Assembly: GCA_013397935.1 (NCBI GenBank)
Contig: VZRN01006818.1
Location: forward strand, 1,550,293-1,614,292
DNA length: 64,000 nucleotides
Direction: 5' to 3'
From: Dasyornis broadbenti
Taxonomy: Eukaryota; Chordata; Aves; Passeriformes; Dasyornithidae
The notes beneath the pieces were generated by a model. The model had not been told where the DNA came from, made no database searches, and saw only the letters and a program-made list of their open reading frames with translations. Made by a program: the position numbers and the translations under genes. Positions 13,901 through 25,200 of this stretch are shown here, in pieces (the stretch's first letter is position 1; every line of letters starts with the position of its first letter).

Positions 13901-16900
13901 GCCCCATGTGATCTGCAGCTCTGCTGGACTTCTCTTGATGTAAAGCGTCCACTTCCTCCCTTTCTCTTCCCTCCATATGTTAAATCTCCTAAACTGAGGG
14001 TTTGCGATGCTGTGTACACATCATTCCACAACTTTGAAAGAAAAATAGGAGCACCATATTTTCTATTTTTTTCTCTTTTCTAGTTCTCCAGTATGTTCTC
14101 AGCCCTGATACATATGCTTTCTTTAGCTGCCTTTTCACATAGAGTACTCTTCCCATAATTTTAATTTCTGATTTTTCAGTATGTTCTTTTCTCTAAATCT
14201 TCCTTCAGAATTAGAAACATACATCTCACCTTTCTGTGCTTGCAAGCTGGGGAGGGAGTAGACAGGCAGAGCAGGCAAGCGTGGCTGCCCTGCTGCAGCC
14301 CCCAGCATTTCAGCGGGCCAGGCTGGTTCTGCAGGCACAGGGCACTGCATTTCAAAGCAATTTTTTTCAGATTTTTCCAGCTAAGGGTGGACTGGATGGA
14401 TTAGGCAGGCATTTCAGTAAATAAGTTGTCAGATCTGTTGTCTTGTCAAACAGCACTGTTTTTCTGGGACACTTGTCTCCACAGACTGTTGAGATGATTT
14501 ACTAGAAAGTCCTAAACTTGTGTGGGCAGCTTCTAGGGAATTTCTACCATCTATTGTAGTCAGACTTATTAAACAGAGCAAAATGTCATCTCATACACAG
14601 TATGACAAGACAATATCTACTTCTTTGTCTAGGAAATGACAATTGGGATGTGATTCCCAGACCAGAAGGCCCCTTCCCCCACCAATTCACCCGTCTGAGG
14701 ACAGATGCTGGGAATCAGATTGCAGCTACAGCATATTAGGGCTCACATTTTCGTGGTATCCACAAAGCATGCTGAGCTTCCACAGTTGTGGTTTCTATAC
14801 TTAAAACAGAAGGTCCTAGTTAATTTGACTGCCCCGAGTATTTTTATACAGTGTTAGCAATTAGGAACTGAATTAAAAGTAGAAGAATGTCTGGTTTTTG
14901 TACACTTTGTTCTAGAATATTTCCTTAAGATTGAATTCTCTCATGTAGTAGCTCTGTTGCTTACCCTGGCAAGGCATGGGTGCTTGCAGAGATTTGGATG
15001 ACAGCACTCCCAGGCTTGTGAGCTTCCCTTACGCCAACCTTGGCTTATACTTATATCTGACTGTTCACATCAATGGGACTGTGTGAGTAAGGATGTTTAT
15101 TCACCTGTTTATTGGATTGGGGTTCCTGGGCTACATCTGGGTCCTGACAGACTCTATCTGGCATTGTTGGGGCTGGCTACAGCATAAGATGAAAAGGTCA
15201 TTGCTGCAGGGAATGGATTGCCAGATGGAACATGGCTCTCACCTTTGAATTCCTACTACTACTGACATATCCCTGATACAGCCTTTGAAATGAAAGTGAA
15301 GGGCAGAGCAAGACTCACTTCAGTATATTTGCACAGCTCTCTGAAGCCCTCTGATTAAATATATGACAGACATATGAAATATTTTTTTGTAATTTGTATT
15401 ATAAAATCTGCCTTTTCAGATCTGTGACGAGAAAGTATCTGTTTAATAATGCAGCCTATAATCAACAGGAAAGGAAGAAAAGAAAATTGTAACAAATCTG
15501 TCTATTTTGGAGAGCACTTCTGCCTAACCGGGATCCAAAAATCTGATAGGAAAATGCACACAAGTACAGCACAGGACTGCTTTATCAGCTTTATAAAAAT
15601 CCTTTCAAAGGCAATGTGAGCCTTTCAGTTGGTCCCAGCGGGTTTTGGGATAGGGCAGGATGTGGGAAGGTGAGTCCTGACACCACATGAGGCCAGACTC
15701 CATGTCAGTGTCTTCAAACTGCAGAAATACTCCCTTGGTGAAGGTTGTACTTGTAGTCCTATCCTGGCCAACCTTGAGCCATCTTGCTAAACTAAACTGA
15801 TGACACATCTGTTTGAGATAAGTGGGTATAGAATATTCCGAAAAGCTGTCAGACTCTGACACAAAGATGATGGTAATTCCAAAACTGTCAGAAAGGTATA
15901 ATTTTATCTTTATAGCTTTAGGTAGCAACCAAGATAAAGAATCCTTCAAATGATGTGCATGTTTAAAATTATGAGTAGCTGTACTGATTTCAGTCAAATC
16001 TGCATTTAGGTTGGTAGCCACATGTTTGCAGCATAACAAGAAAGCAGACAAGCAAAATCTTCTTGTTTCATCCACTTTCTCTCCCCCTTCAAAATAATGT
16101 AGATCTGACTGTTCTGAGCACAGCCCTTGGGGTGGGGAAGGTGAACTTACTCAGATTTCTATTATCTTCTGACCAGTTTAAGTACGGTAAATGAAGAACA
16201 GAGATCTGGTGAGCAACTATGGAAAAATGTGAGTAAGAAAGCAATTACATGGGTTATTTTTAATTTCCAGCTATCCCTTTCTTTTTGAGGATTTTGGATG
16301 AAAAGTTGCACCAAGGGGGCTGAAGGGTTGGGCAGAATCAAGAATTTTAAGAGCCAGAAAAGAATTCCTGACAATGCTGCCTACAGTTGTGACTACCCTA
16401 ACAAGTACCTGTCCCCATGGCATTGCTTCAACAGGAGATGAGGAGAGGCTGTTTACCTGGCTCCTGTTTATTCTCAGTACACACTCATGTGTCTGTGTGG
16501 CTGGAATGACCTTGTTTGAATTAACAAGTTGCCAGGGTATGAATCAAAGGATAATTGTCATTGCTGCCAGTGGTACTAAACAGACCTGAGCTATTAATTC
16601 AAGACAAATGGGAGAAATGAGTAAACAGAAAGTTTACTGGTGTACGGAAACTACAGGCCTGAATAGATGTTCTGTGTTCATTGTATTTCAACTTTACTGC
16701 TTTGCTTTGATCATTTGAAATTACTACTGTTTTCAGCTGGAATGTAGAAAATACTAAACCTACACGATTAATTATGTATTCAGATTTTTAAGGGACAGTG
16801 TTACAGACTTTGTTCCTCTGCAACTTGTTTTTAGGTAGTCTTTGTTATATGGACATAATTTAAATAACTAACATAATAGAATAATTATATTTCCCTGTTT

Positions 16901-17069
16901 AATATGTTACAAAGAAGCCAAATCCAATGTGCTGTTTGGTAGGAACCCCTCTGGATTTGAATCCTAAGCATGTCTTAAGATTTAGTATGTCCCACAGGGA
17001 CTAATCATCACTAAGACTATGTCCCTGGTCAGGGACAGGGTTTGCAAAGACATATGAAGGCAGAAAATG
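7931..17069. other. Intergenic DNA, no supported gene
   Basis: No gene is recognised. The longest open frames, on the minus strand at 8436-8861, 12802-13275 and 15605-16075, have no recognisable domain and no codon pattern unlike their surroundings. An A/T homopolymer cluster lies at 11235-11260. The stretch 12650-12800 is particularly AT-rich. Confidence 0.65.
11235..11260. repeat. A-rich homopolymer cluster
   Basis: An 11-base A run (11238-11248), TTT, then a 9-base A run (11252-11260). No retroposon body could be recognised immediately upstream, so I do not call it a poly-A tail. Confidence 0.8.
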
Positions 17070-17101
17070 AGAGGGGGGGGAGAGAGAGAGACACACACAC
17101 A
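17070..17101. repeat. Compound microsatellite G-run / (GA)n / (CA)n
   Basis: An eight-base G run is followed by five AG units and then five AC units, a directly visible compound simple repeat. It is likely length-polymorphic. Confidence 0.9.
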
Positions 17102-20100
17102 GCACTCCAGAAATTACCAAAAGGGTTCCTGAAACAGCGAGGGGCTGGGGGCAGCTGGCAAATTCCTAGCAGTTAGAATAAAATAGTGCTAGGGTCATTA
17201 ATGAGACTCTTCCTGCAAAACACTGCTGAAACTGGGGGGATACTACAGCAGACTTAGAGGGCATAAGGAAATTTAGTCCCTGTGATGATGCTTTCCCTCC
17301 CACAGCCCATGTCCTGCTTCCCTTCACTGCTCCCACCTCATGGGAGGCTGCCCACAGCTGTGGGGCCAACACAGGTCCTGGTTGCCAGAGCATGTAAGCA
17401 CCCTCGCAGGATTTCACCCAGTGGAGACTGAAGTCAGGGGAAGTAGAGAAGGAGGAATTCTTCTCTTGAGATGTCCACATTATATTTTACATTATAATAG
17501 AAATGTAGTCTTAAATGCTACAGGACCCTCCAACCCATGCTCTACTTTGCTTTTTCCTTTCCTGCTCCTTTGACCCAATGCATTTCGATGTAGTCTGGCA
17601 ATATGTAGTTCAAAGTCTGGAGAGAAAACTAAGGCTTGTGTGCAGAAGTGAGTATCTTGAACCCGAGCCTCAAAGCAGGATTACTGGCCAAATGAATGTT
17701 TTGCGGCTTTCCCATTTCAATGAGTCCACCCAGTTTCTCTCAGAGGGCTGAGGGGATGTTTTAGAAACATGTAAACATCATGCAGTTGGTAATGGAGTTA
17801 ATGTAAACTCTATAGGATGTTTTATCAGTTGTCCCTTTGTTTAGTCTGGGAAGCAGAAGAAAAGGAGGAACAAAAAGAGTCCTCAAATACTCAAAAGGTT
17901 TCTCTAAAAAAACCCAGCAATGAACCATTCTACCTCTATTATGCAAATGGGGAAGGTTAAGGATTTAAAATGAGATGTTAATAAAAACTTTCTAACTCAA
18001 TAAATAACTTGAACACTGGAAGGGATGGCCTATAGTGGAGATGCTACAGCATCATGCTGTGTTTTAAGAATGATTTAGCCAAAGGACTGTTAAGGATGGT
18101 GTAAAGTACTCGGTTCTTCTTCAAAGCAGGAGATGAATTGACTGAATTAATAATCCTTGTAATCCTATTCAACCGTACTTTCCTGTGGTATTGTAATCTC
18201 TTCAATGAAGTGATATTTTAATACAAATAAAGCAAAGAAGCTGCAGGACCTTGTGAAGCAATCCAATGCAATTTGATGTCTGTTTCTAAGGGTTGTTTCA
18301 GTTATGGTAGTTCAAAGTCCTAATTCTTGCCCCATTCATAAAACGATTCACACTTGTTTTGCCATTTAGGAAGTCAACTTTCACTTCTCTGGAATCTATG
18401 TTGATATTTAATTTCTCTCAACTGACTCTCCAAAACCACCGAGTGATTTAGTACTGAATTTTATCCTAGAAAGGAACAGTCCCTTAAATTACTGTTTTTC
18501 CTCCTACACAACAAGTAACTGTATGTCACACTTGTTATCTTTGTTTGTGATTGCTTTTTATTCATATTTTATTCATAAGATTCTTGCTTTGAAACACAGG
18601 GTGCCCGTTACTATTTGAGGTTGTGTTACTTGAGCCACCACTTTTAATTGGCTACAGTTTAAAAATACTATGAAATTCTATCTATGTCATCAAGCTTTAA
18701 TTACAAAAAAAAGTTCATTCTCCTTTTCTTCATAGATGCATTTGCAGCACTACTTGCTACTTGAATTTAATGATTCATCTAAAAAAAAATTGCATCTCCC
18801 TCGCCTTGCTAACTGGCTGTGTGATCCTATGATAACTGATTGACAACTTAATTTCTCATGGGATTGAATTATTTCTCAGAAGGACTGATTGAGAGCCTCG
18901 TAATGCTCTGTGTTTCAGATTTCACTCATGTGCCATATTCCTTGACTTTTAATTAAGTTAATTTTTCTTTACCCAAGTCTTCCATAACTCTCCTTAAGAA
19001 CAAGTATGCTTTCAGAAAGCTTATTATTACATTTATCTTGAGACATGGCTGTCTTTGTTTTCATCATGTAGTGCTGTTCGGGGGTTTTTTGTTGACCATT
19101 TAAGAGGTCTGTCAGAATGAACCAAAAATAGTGCAAATGCTGTAGTGTAGATGTTTCAGTGCAGCACCTAACAAAAATGAATCTTACATCGGTAAGATCA
19201 AAAAGTCAGTTTGAGAACGTGGAAGAGTACTTGTTGGGGGACAGAGACCTTAAAAATATGGGCATAGAGTAGCCGGGAAACAGTGAAATCCACAGGGGTA
19301 CCAATTAATCTTTAAGGATCAGGCTTGAAAAATACTTGTATTTGGGTATGTTACTTGTAAGTACCAAACAAATCAAAACTGAAAGGCATCACATCTGTTT
19401 GTACCTTCATGTGGATTGTTTGATTCAGTGCCTTGCCTGAAAAAAATCGAAGTAATAAATCTCTTGTCAAAATCCGTAGGGTTAAAAGCTGAGCTACAGT
19501 GGAGGAATAAACTCGTATTGGAAGATATATCACAGAAAACTTTGACATGTTTTCTTCATCATTAGTTGCAGCAGGAGAAAATGATACTGTGAATCTTTTG
19601 GTGTTCTCAATATAAATTATGCTTCAGAGATGAGGTGAATGCCATGCCTTGCTCCCAGGGAATATACAAACTCAAGCCCAGGGCTTGCAACTGATCTTGC
19701 ACAGATGAACTCGAGCTCAGTTGCAGCAGCTTATTGTCTCGATGATCCTCTTTGCCAGCTTAATGTTCCACCCACACACTATCAGGTTTGAGACTGAAGC
19801 CAAGCAAACAAGCTATGCACACACTGCCTCTTGTTGCTGGGGAGTCCATTGAGTGTGCCAGCAGATAACATATGAAAATACCTTTGTAGTTTTAAAACAC
19901 AAATCCCATTTTTTATCAAACCTGAGCCACTTAAAATCCTTCACCTTAATTGTCATCATGGTCAGGGGTGCTTTTCCCAAGAGTTTTGTAAACTGGAGTT
20001 ACTGGGTCTTGGTCAGGTTCAGAGGCATGCCCAGCAGATTTCTGGTGTGACTTCCTTTTGGCATGGGCCTGAGCTCAGTGAGCCAGGTAACACAAAGCTT

Positions 20101-21164
20101 GTTTGTCTACAGCAAGCATTTTAATACGGTTTAGTCGCATTCAAGTAACTTGGCATTCAGCTTAAAGCTATCTTGCATACCATGGGGCTTTACAGTGCCA
20201 ACAAATAGGCTCAAGAGCTGACACATCTGCACCTATGTTGTTAGACTCAATAACTTGTTTTTAAAAACTATGCAACCTTCTAATCTGCCAGATGCCAAAC
20301 TCCGTACAAAAATCTGGAAGAATCAGAGTTGATGGGAAAGTAAGGATTTAACACCTCCCAAACGGACTGACTGGTTTTAGTTCTCAGTGTGAGTTGTTTT
20401 GCTGGTTTTGAGGTGACTATCAATATATAAGGCATATCAGTCCAGGAAGAGCACCTGCTGGCAGAAACAGACCCATATCCACTTGGTTAGGGGGATAGGA
20501 ACAGCCATGTACAGCACAGGAGGACTGTGTGAGGGACCAGCGAAATGTCTATCAGGAAGAGGGAGAGGAGATATTAGCTAATGGTGTCCCAGATATATCT
20601 GTGTCTGAGTACTGAGACCACGGGAACTGATGTGTTAATGTGCAATTTCAAATATGTTTAATCTAAGGCTGTGCTGTTGCTGAAAGGTATGGCCTTTCTG
20701 ATCCCCATGTCTCGGGGATTTGCTCTGGCAGCAAGTGGCCGATGTGACTCACTTCCCCCCACGGGACCACTGCTGTGGCAAAGGGGACAGCAGGAACACC
20801 GGGCTAAGGGTGTGCAGGAAAGGCAAGTCTGCTTTTACAGGCAGCTGCATAGCTTTAGGAAGCCGTACCTTAAACCCAGTATCCTGTCGGTGACAGTGAC
20901 CGGCCTTAGATAAATTAAGGGAAGACATAAGACTCTGAGGCAGGTAATTACGGAGTGACTTGCCCTACAGGCACTGTCTGTCATTTCCCCCAGTAGCGAT
21001 GAGTCTGATGTTTGCCCTGTGTCTTATCAGGACTTTTGTGCTTTAAATATGTTTTCCAGTTGCAACTCTAGATATTCTTGCTATCTGCACACATATCTAA
21101 TTCCTACTGAGTCTTCACAAGCCTCCCTCCTCGCTACATCCTGGGGCGATGAATTCCATTGAGT
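17102..21164. other. Proximal upstream region of RASSF3, no supported gene
   Basis: AT-rich intergenic sequence ending where the CpG island starts. No exon, RNA gene or complete repeat is visible. A poly-A run of nine occurs near 18780. A stretch at 20920-20985 weakly resembles an inverted MIR but is too diverged to call. Confidence 0.65.
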
Positions 21165-21647
21165 TAATAGTCCGTGGGCTGGTGATGGTGCGCGGAGCGG
21201 TCCCGGCCGGGCACCGCCGCAGCTGCGGAGCTGGAGGCTGCGAGCGCTCGGCGCGCTGCGGCTGCCCCCGCTCGCGAAGCCGGAATTCACGGATTGCTGG
21301 ACGAACTGTAAGGGAAAGGCTCGCGCCATTATTTTGCCGTCGGTCATTTTTTAATGACTTTATTCTTACAGTGCATAGAAGAGTGAAATTAGCGTAACTA
21401 TTAGGGAAAAGTCTGGGAACTTTTTGCTTCAGTAAGGCCCCTTCAGCTGGCTTGTTGCTGGTAACGAGCATGGAGTTGCGGAGGCGCCGGCACGATACCG
21501 AAAGGGACCCACGGGCTCGTCCCGCCGCGGCCCGGGCCGAACGCTTGCTCGGGGCGCGGGACCAGGAAGGAGCCGCCCCTGCCCCTCACCTGCTCCCGGG
21601 CGGGCGGGGCGGCGCTGCCCGGCAACTCGCGCGGCAGGAAGGGAGCG

Positions 21648-21695
21648 NNNNNNNNNNNNNNNNNNNNNNNNNNNNNNNNNNNNNNNNNNNNNNNN
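21648..21695. other. Assembly gap (48 N) in the RASSF3 5'UTR/promoter
   Basis: Forty-eight Ns lie in the most GC-rich part of the CpG island, 58 bp upstream of the first candidate ATG. High GC commonly causes dropout in bird assemblies. The true missing length is unknown. Confidence 1.
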
Positions 21696-21753
21696 CGGGA
21701 CGGCGCTCTCCGCCGCCCGGCCCCAGCACCACCAGCAGTCCCCGCCGCCGCCG

Positions 21754-21882
21754 ATGACCTGGACCAGCAGCATGAGCAGCGGGTACAGCAGCCTGGAGGA
21801 GGAAGAGTCCGAGGAGTTCTTCTTCACCGCGCGCACCTCCTTCTTCAGGAGGCCGCCGGGCAAGAGCCGCGCCGCCCCACAA
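21754..21882 (+). CDS. RASSF3: RASSF3 coding exon 1 (N-terminal part, continues beyond the window)
   Basis: RASSF3 is a C-RASSF scaffold. Its later exons encode a Ras-association domain and a C-terminal SARAH coiled coil that pairs with MST1/2 kinases of the Hippo pathway; published work also links it to p53 stabilisation through MDM2. This exon gives 43 codons beginning MTWTSSMSSGYSSLEE, then an acidic run, FFFTARTSFFRR at residues 22-33, and a basic tail ending PQ. The SSGYxSLxE...FFTARTxFFRR layout is shared by RASSF1C, RASSF3 and RASSF5 short isoforms, and the near-exact match identifies RASSF3. I placed the start at 21754; human RASSF3 starts at the position of Met7 (21772). The exon ends in phase 0 at CAA|GTAAGT. 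RA and SARAH exons are not in the window. Nineteen in-frame codons between the gap and Met1 are also open, so an N-terminal extension is not excluded. Confidence 0.9.
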
Positions 21883-21888
21883 GTAAGT
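21881..21888 (+). other. RASSF3: Splice donor of RASSF3 exon 1
   Basis: AA|GTAAGT is a full consensus U1 donor, with the exon boundary after 21882 in phase 0. The boundary falls where the human protein passes from its first-exon Gln to the next exon, which supports it. Confidence 0.9.
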
Positions 21889-22275
21889 GCCGTGTGCCGG
21901 GCAGAGGGGCGGCTGCGCCCCGCGGGGTAGCTGCCGCCGGGCCGGGCCGGGCCGGCTCCCTCCGGCTCGGCCTACACGTGTCCGCTGCCCCCTCCCCCAC
22001 GGGGAAGGACCCGCGGAGCCGCCCGGACGGAGCGGGGAGGAGGCGGCCGGGAAGGACTTCCCTCGGCAGGCTTCCAGTGGGGCTCCCGGCGGTCACTGGA
22101 GGGGCCCCACCAGCGTGCCCCGCTCGGCAGCCGGGCCGAGGGACCCGCACTGCCCGGCGGGCAGGGGATGTGACCGGAGAGCGCTCGTTTGTGCGCTGAG
22201 GAACCGCGCTGCCGGCCCCGCTGCCGCCTCTGCGGGGCTCGGCAGGGTCTGCCTTCTCGCTCTCGCGGAGCTCTT

Positions 22276-25200
22276 TCCGAGGTGAATGACAGCCTCTTCA
22301 GATGGTTTGTTGGCAGAGAAGCCCTCTGAAGTGTTTAAGTGGCTTGGTTTAAGCATTCAGGCTCAGGCAAGTGAGACTTTGAAGTGAAGAACGATTAAAA
22401 ACAAAGCAAAAACCCCGAACCAACTCCTTGTGTGGGCAGCGTTGAAATTTCAGTGGAGGACCTGTCCGACCCAGAGCAGTTATTAAACCATATAGGGTAA
22501 ATGTCACACTTCTTTAGCTAAGCAGTCTATCCCCCCTCATTTCTCTCTTCCTAAAGCACAGGATCTCATTGTAGAGATGGCTGTGTCTTTGGAAACTATA
22601 AGCTAGCGAGCCTGCTTTGTTTATGCTAGTTCTTATTCACCTGTTCCCAGCAGCATCAGTGCCTTCTTTCTGTTCAGTATCTGATTCTTTCTACAAACTC
22701 TTGGTAGTTTTCCCCACTGGATTTCAGTGTCAGTATTACTGCTGCTATAGGGACCTGGTTATAAACTTGCTTTTCAAAGCCTGAAAACCTCAGCTTCCCC
22801 CTGGTCCACCTGTGGCACTTGTCAAAAAACATTGTTCACTGCCCACAGGCAGTGCAGCTCTAGGCTGTGTTCTGCTGCAGAAAGCCGATCGTGGTTTCTG
22901 TTTCTCTGAGGTTATGTTCCATTTGTGATTTGCTTAAAACTGAAACCCTCCAGCTGCCCCTCAGGAAACTCCTGCTCCCGTTTGAGGAAGTGTAAGAGCT
23001 CTCTTGAGCTTTAACTTCCTTTGTAAAGTTTGGCTGGGAGCTTGGGCACACCCTCTCTCTACACCTGAGCTTGGGCATTTGGAGCAAATAGGCCAGGACC
23101 AGCTGTGTATCAAGTCACTTCTCCAGGGTACTGCTCTTGACATCCCTCCTCAGTGGTTGGTTTTGTCTCATCCATTTTGAGTTGCAGCCTCCCACTAACC
23201 TCAGGTATTCTCTGGAGGGGGCTGAGTCCTGTGGAGTGTCCTTGAACTTCATCTACTAACCTATTTGACCATCACTGGCTGCCACTTGGCCCTTACAGGG
23301 GGGAGGATCCTGGTGTGACAGTACTGTGTGAATAGATACCTAACTCGTGTCTGCCTCTGTGTAGTTCTGTATCGTGATATGGGAGAAGGCCTATGTCTTG
23401 ATTCAGATCCTAAAAACATGCACATCTTTATAATGCTATTGTGTGAGTTGTGTCGCTAAATATTAGCTGTATAAGTAGTAAATGGTGCAAATGTGTAAAT
23501 TGTTGTGTGTGGTGTTAACATTTCCAAGCAAGGGAGACTGGAAAAAAAACAAAAAACCCCCCACAACTTAAAATTGATATTCTGCTCTAGTAATGTTTCC
23601 CAAAAGAATACTGCAGTGAGGTGTTACAGGGTAAATGTTTAAGTATGTATTTATTAAGCTGGAAAAAATTCATCTGTATTACTGACTCTGCAGCATCAGA
23701 AATACTCAGCTAGTGTTTCTAGTCATAAAGTTATTACCAGTTTCTCTCAACAGCTGATTTATAGAGAAAAGAAAAAAGTCTCCAAACAATGCTGAATGTA
23801 GATTTCAACAGTCATGTGGCCAGTAAGAGTGAGTTTCCCCTTCCAGCAATAACAGTCATAATAAGCCTCTTTGTAGGGATGAGGATGTTACTTTTGGTTT
23901 GTATTTGAGGTTTAGTCAAAAAATGCATACTATGTTCCCTTGAGCGAATAGAAAAGAGGGGAGCTGATAGTTATTGTTTCTGTGTCTTTCTCAACTACAC
24001 AAATACTAAGTTTGGCAGTGTGAGTTTCTCTTCATGTAGAAGACTTCAAGTGCTGGCAGTTATGTTTATCCCTCTGTCTTAGCTCTCTCTGCCCCCTTTC
24101 TTGCAAGGAAGAAATGGTTTAGAGCATTTGGCTTGCAGCTGTGCCTGCAGAAAAACTCAGTACTAGTGTTTAGCCTTGTTTTGTATGGATTTCCAAAGAA
24201 AAGAAAGAAAAAAGGAAAGTCACTAGCTTAAGTAGTGAATTTTTGTTTTCGTTTAATTGGGCAAGGATGGGCTTACACACATCAAATTCTGCAACTGAGA
24301 CAGGATTAATGAATTGATAGCAATTCCAGTGTAAAAATTTTGTGATAGTGTGTTTGGTCTTTGCCTAGGATGCCTAATCTCTAAAGTGGTTAAAGATTTA
24401 GACAACTCTCCCTCTCTACCACTTCTAAAAAAAATTGCAGCATAAAACCCTTGCAGCATATAGTAGGCAGTATGGTGTTTTGGGGTTGAGCAGTAGCCCC
24501 AAAGTTATTTCTTAAGCAAGAAATCTTAGGGCAGTGTGGATAAAAATGCAGGTTTCTTTATGCTATGTTATTGCTCCTGAAAATTTAGCTTTATTTAAGG
24601 TTTCTTATCATCTGTGTCTCTTGTAAAATTTAAGTGTCAGAGACTAGATAAAGCTCAGTGTGCCTGTGTTTTGTGTTTGCAATGAGTTATTTAATAAATG
24701 AAAAAGGCAGAACTGTATGTATTTTTGTCCTGCCAGTGTGACTACTCATGTGAGGTAAAGTTATCCATGTACATGGGCTTTTGCAAGATCAGACCCGTGC
24801 TTCTGCATGATCAAGCCTTTGGAAATTGTCCATTCCATGTAGAGAAAATACCAAAATAAGATGTTTGGCAAACTTTTGAAAGCTGACCCCTATCTCTCCC
24901 TGTTTCCTCCCGCCCACCCCCCATCCTTCAGGAAAATTGAAAACAGTCATGCCTGCTGCTGCAAGCCCTACCATGTGCTGGAGGGATGTGCATCTTCCTG
25001 TGTATGTTTTCTGCGCTTTCCTTCCACACACCAGTTCCTTGAATTATCCCACTTTGAGCAGGGTCAATGTAAATCCTTGCAATACTTTTCCTTTCTCAGG
25101 GGTCTTGATGGACACTGGCTTTTCAAGCATTGTAGGTGGCTTGTTCCAAGCCATGCTGAGTCCATGTCTTCCATCAGAATGACTGCAAAAACCCAAGGAC

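Larger units (their letters stand above)
21180..22275 (+). promoter_or_regulatory. RASSF3: CpG island and promoter region of RASSF3
   Basis: About 1.1 kb of GC-rich, CpG-dense sequence stands out sharply from AT-rich flanks, with a short AT-richer dip at about 21300-21450. GC boxes are visible at 21602-21610 (GGGCGGGGC) and, inverted, around 21572-21585. No TATA box or CCAAT box is evident upstream of the exon, which fits a dispersed-initiation, Sp1-type housekeeping promoter. A perfect E-box (CACGTG) lies at 21975-21980 just inside intron 1, and a (GGCCG)4-type tract at about 21936-21955. The transcription start cannot be fixed from sequence, partly because of the assembly gap. The island spans the 5'UTR, coding exon 1 and the first 400 bp of intron 1. 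Confidence 0.85.

Noticed and set aside
20920..20985. Possible inverted MIR (GAGTGACTTGCCCTACAGG)
   Set aside because: Only one short block resembles MIR; flanking blocks do not follow in order.
21429..22356. Many long GC-rich open frames on both strands across the CpG island
   Set aside because: GC-rich DNA is stop-poor. Apart from RASSF3 exon 1 the translations are Arg/Pro/Ala/Gly-rich noise, and several run through the Ns.
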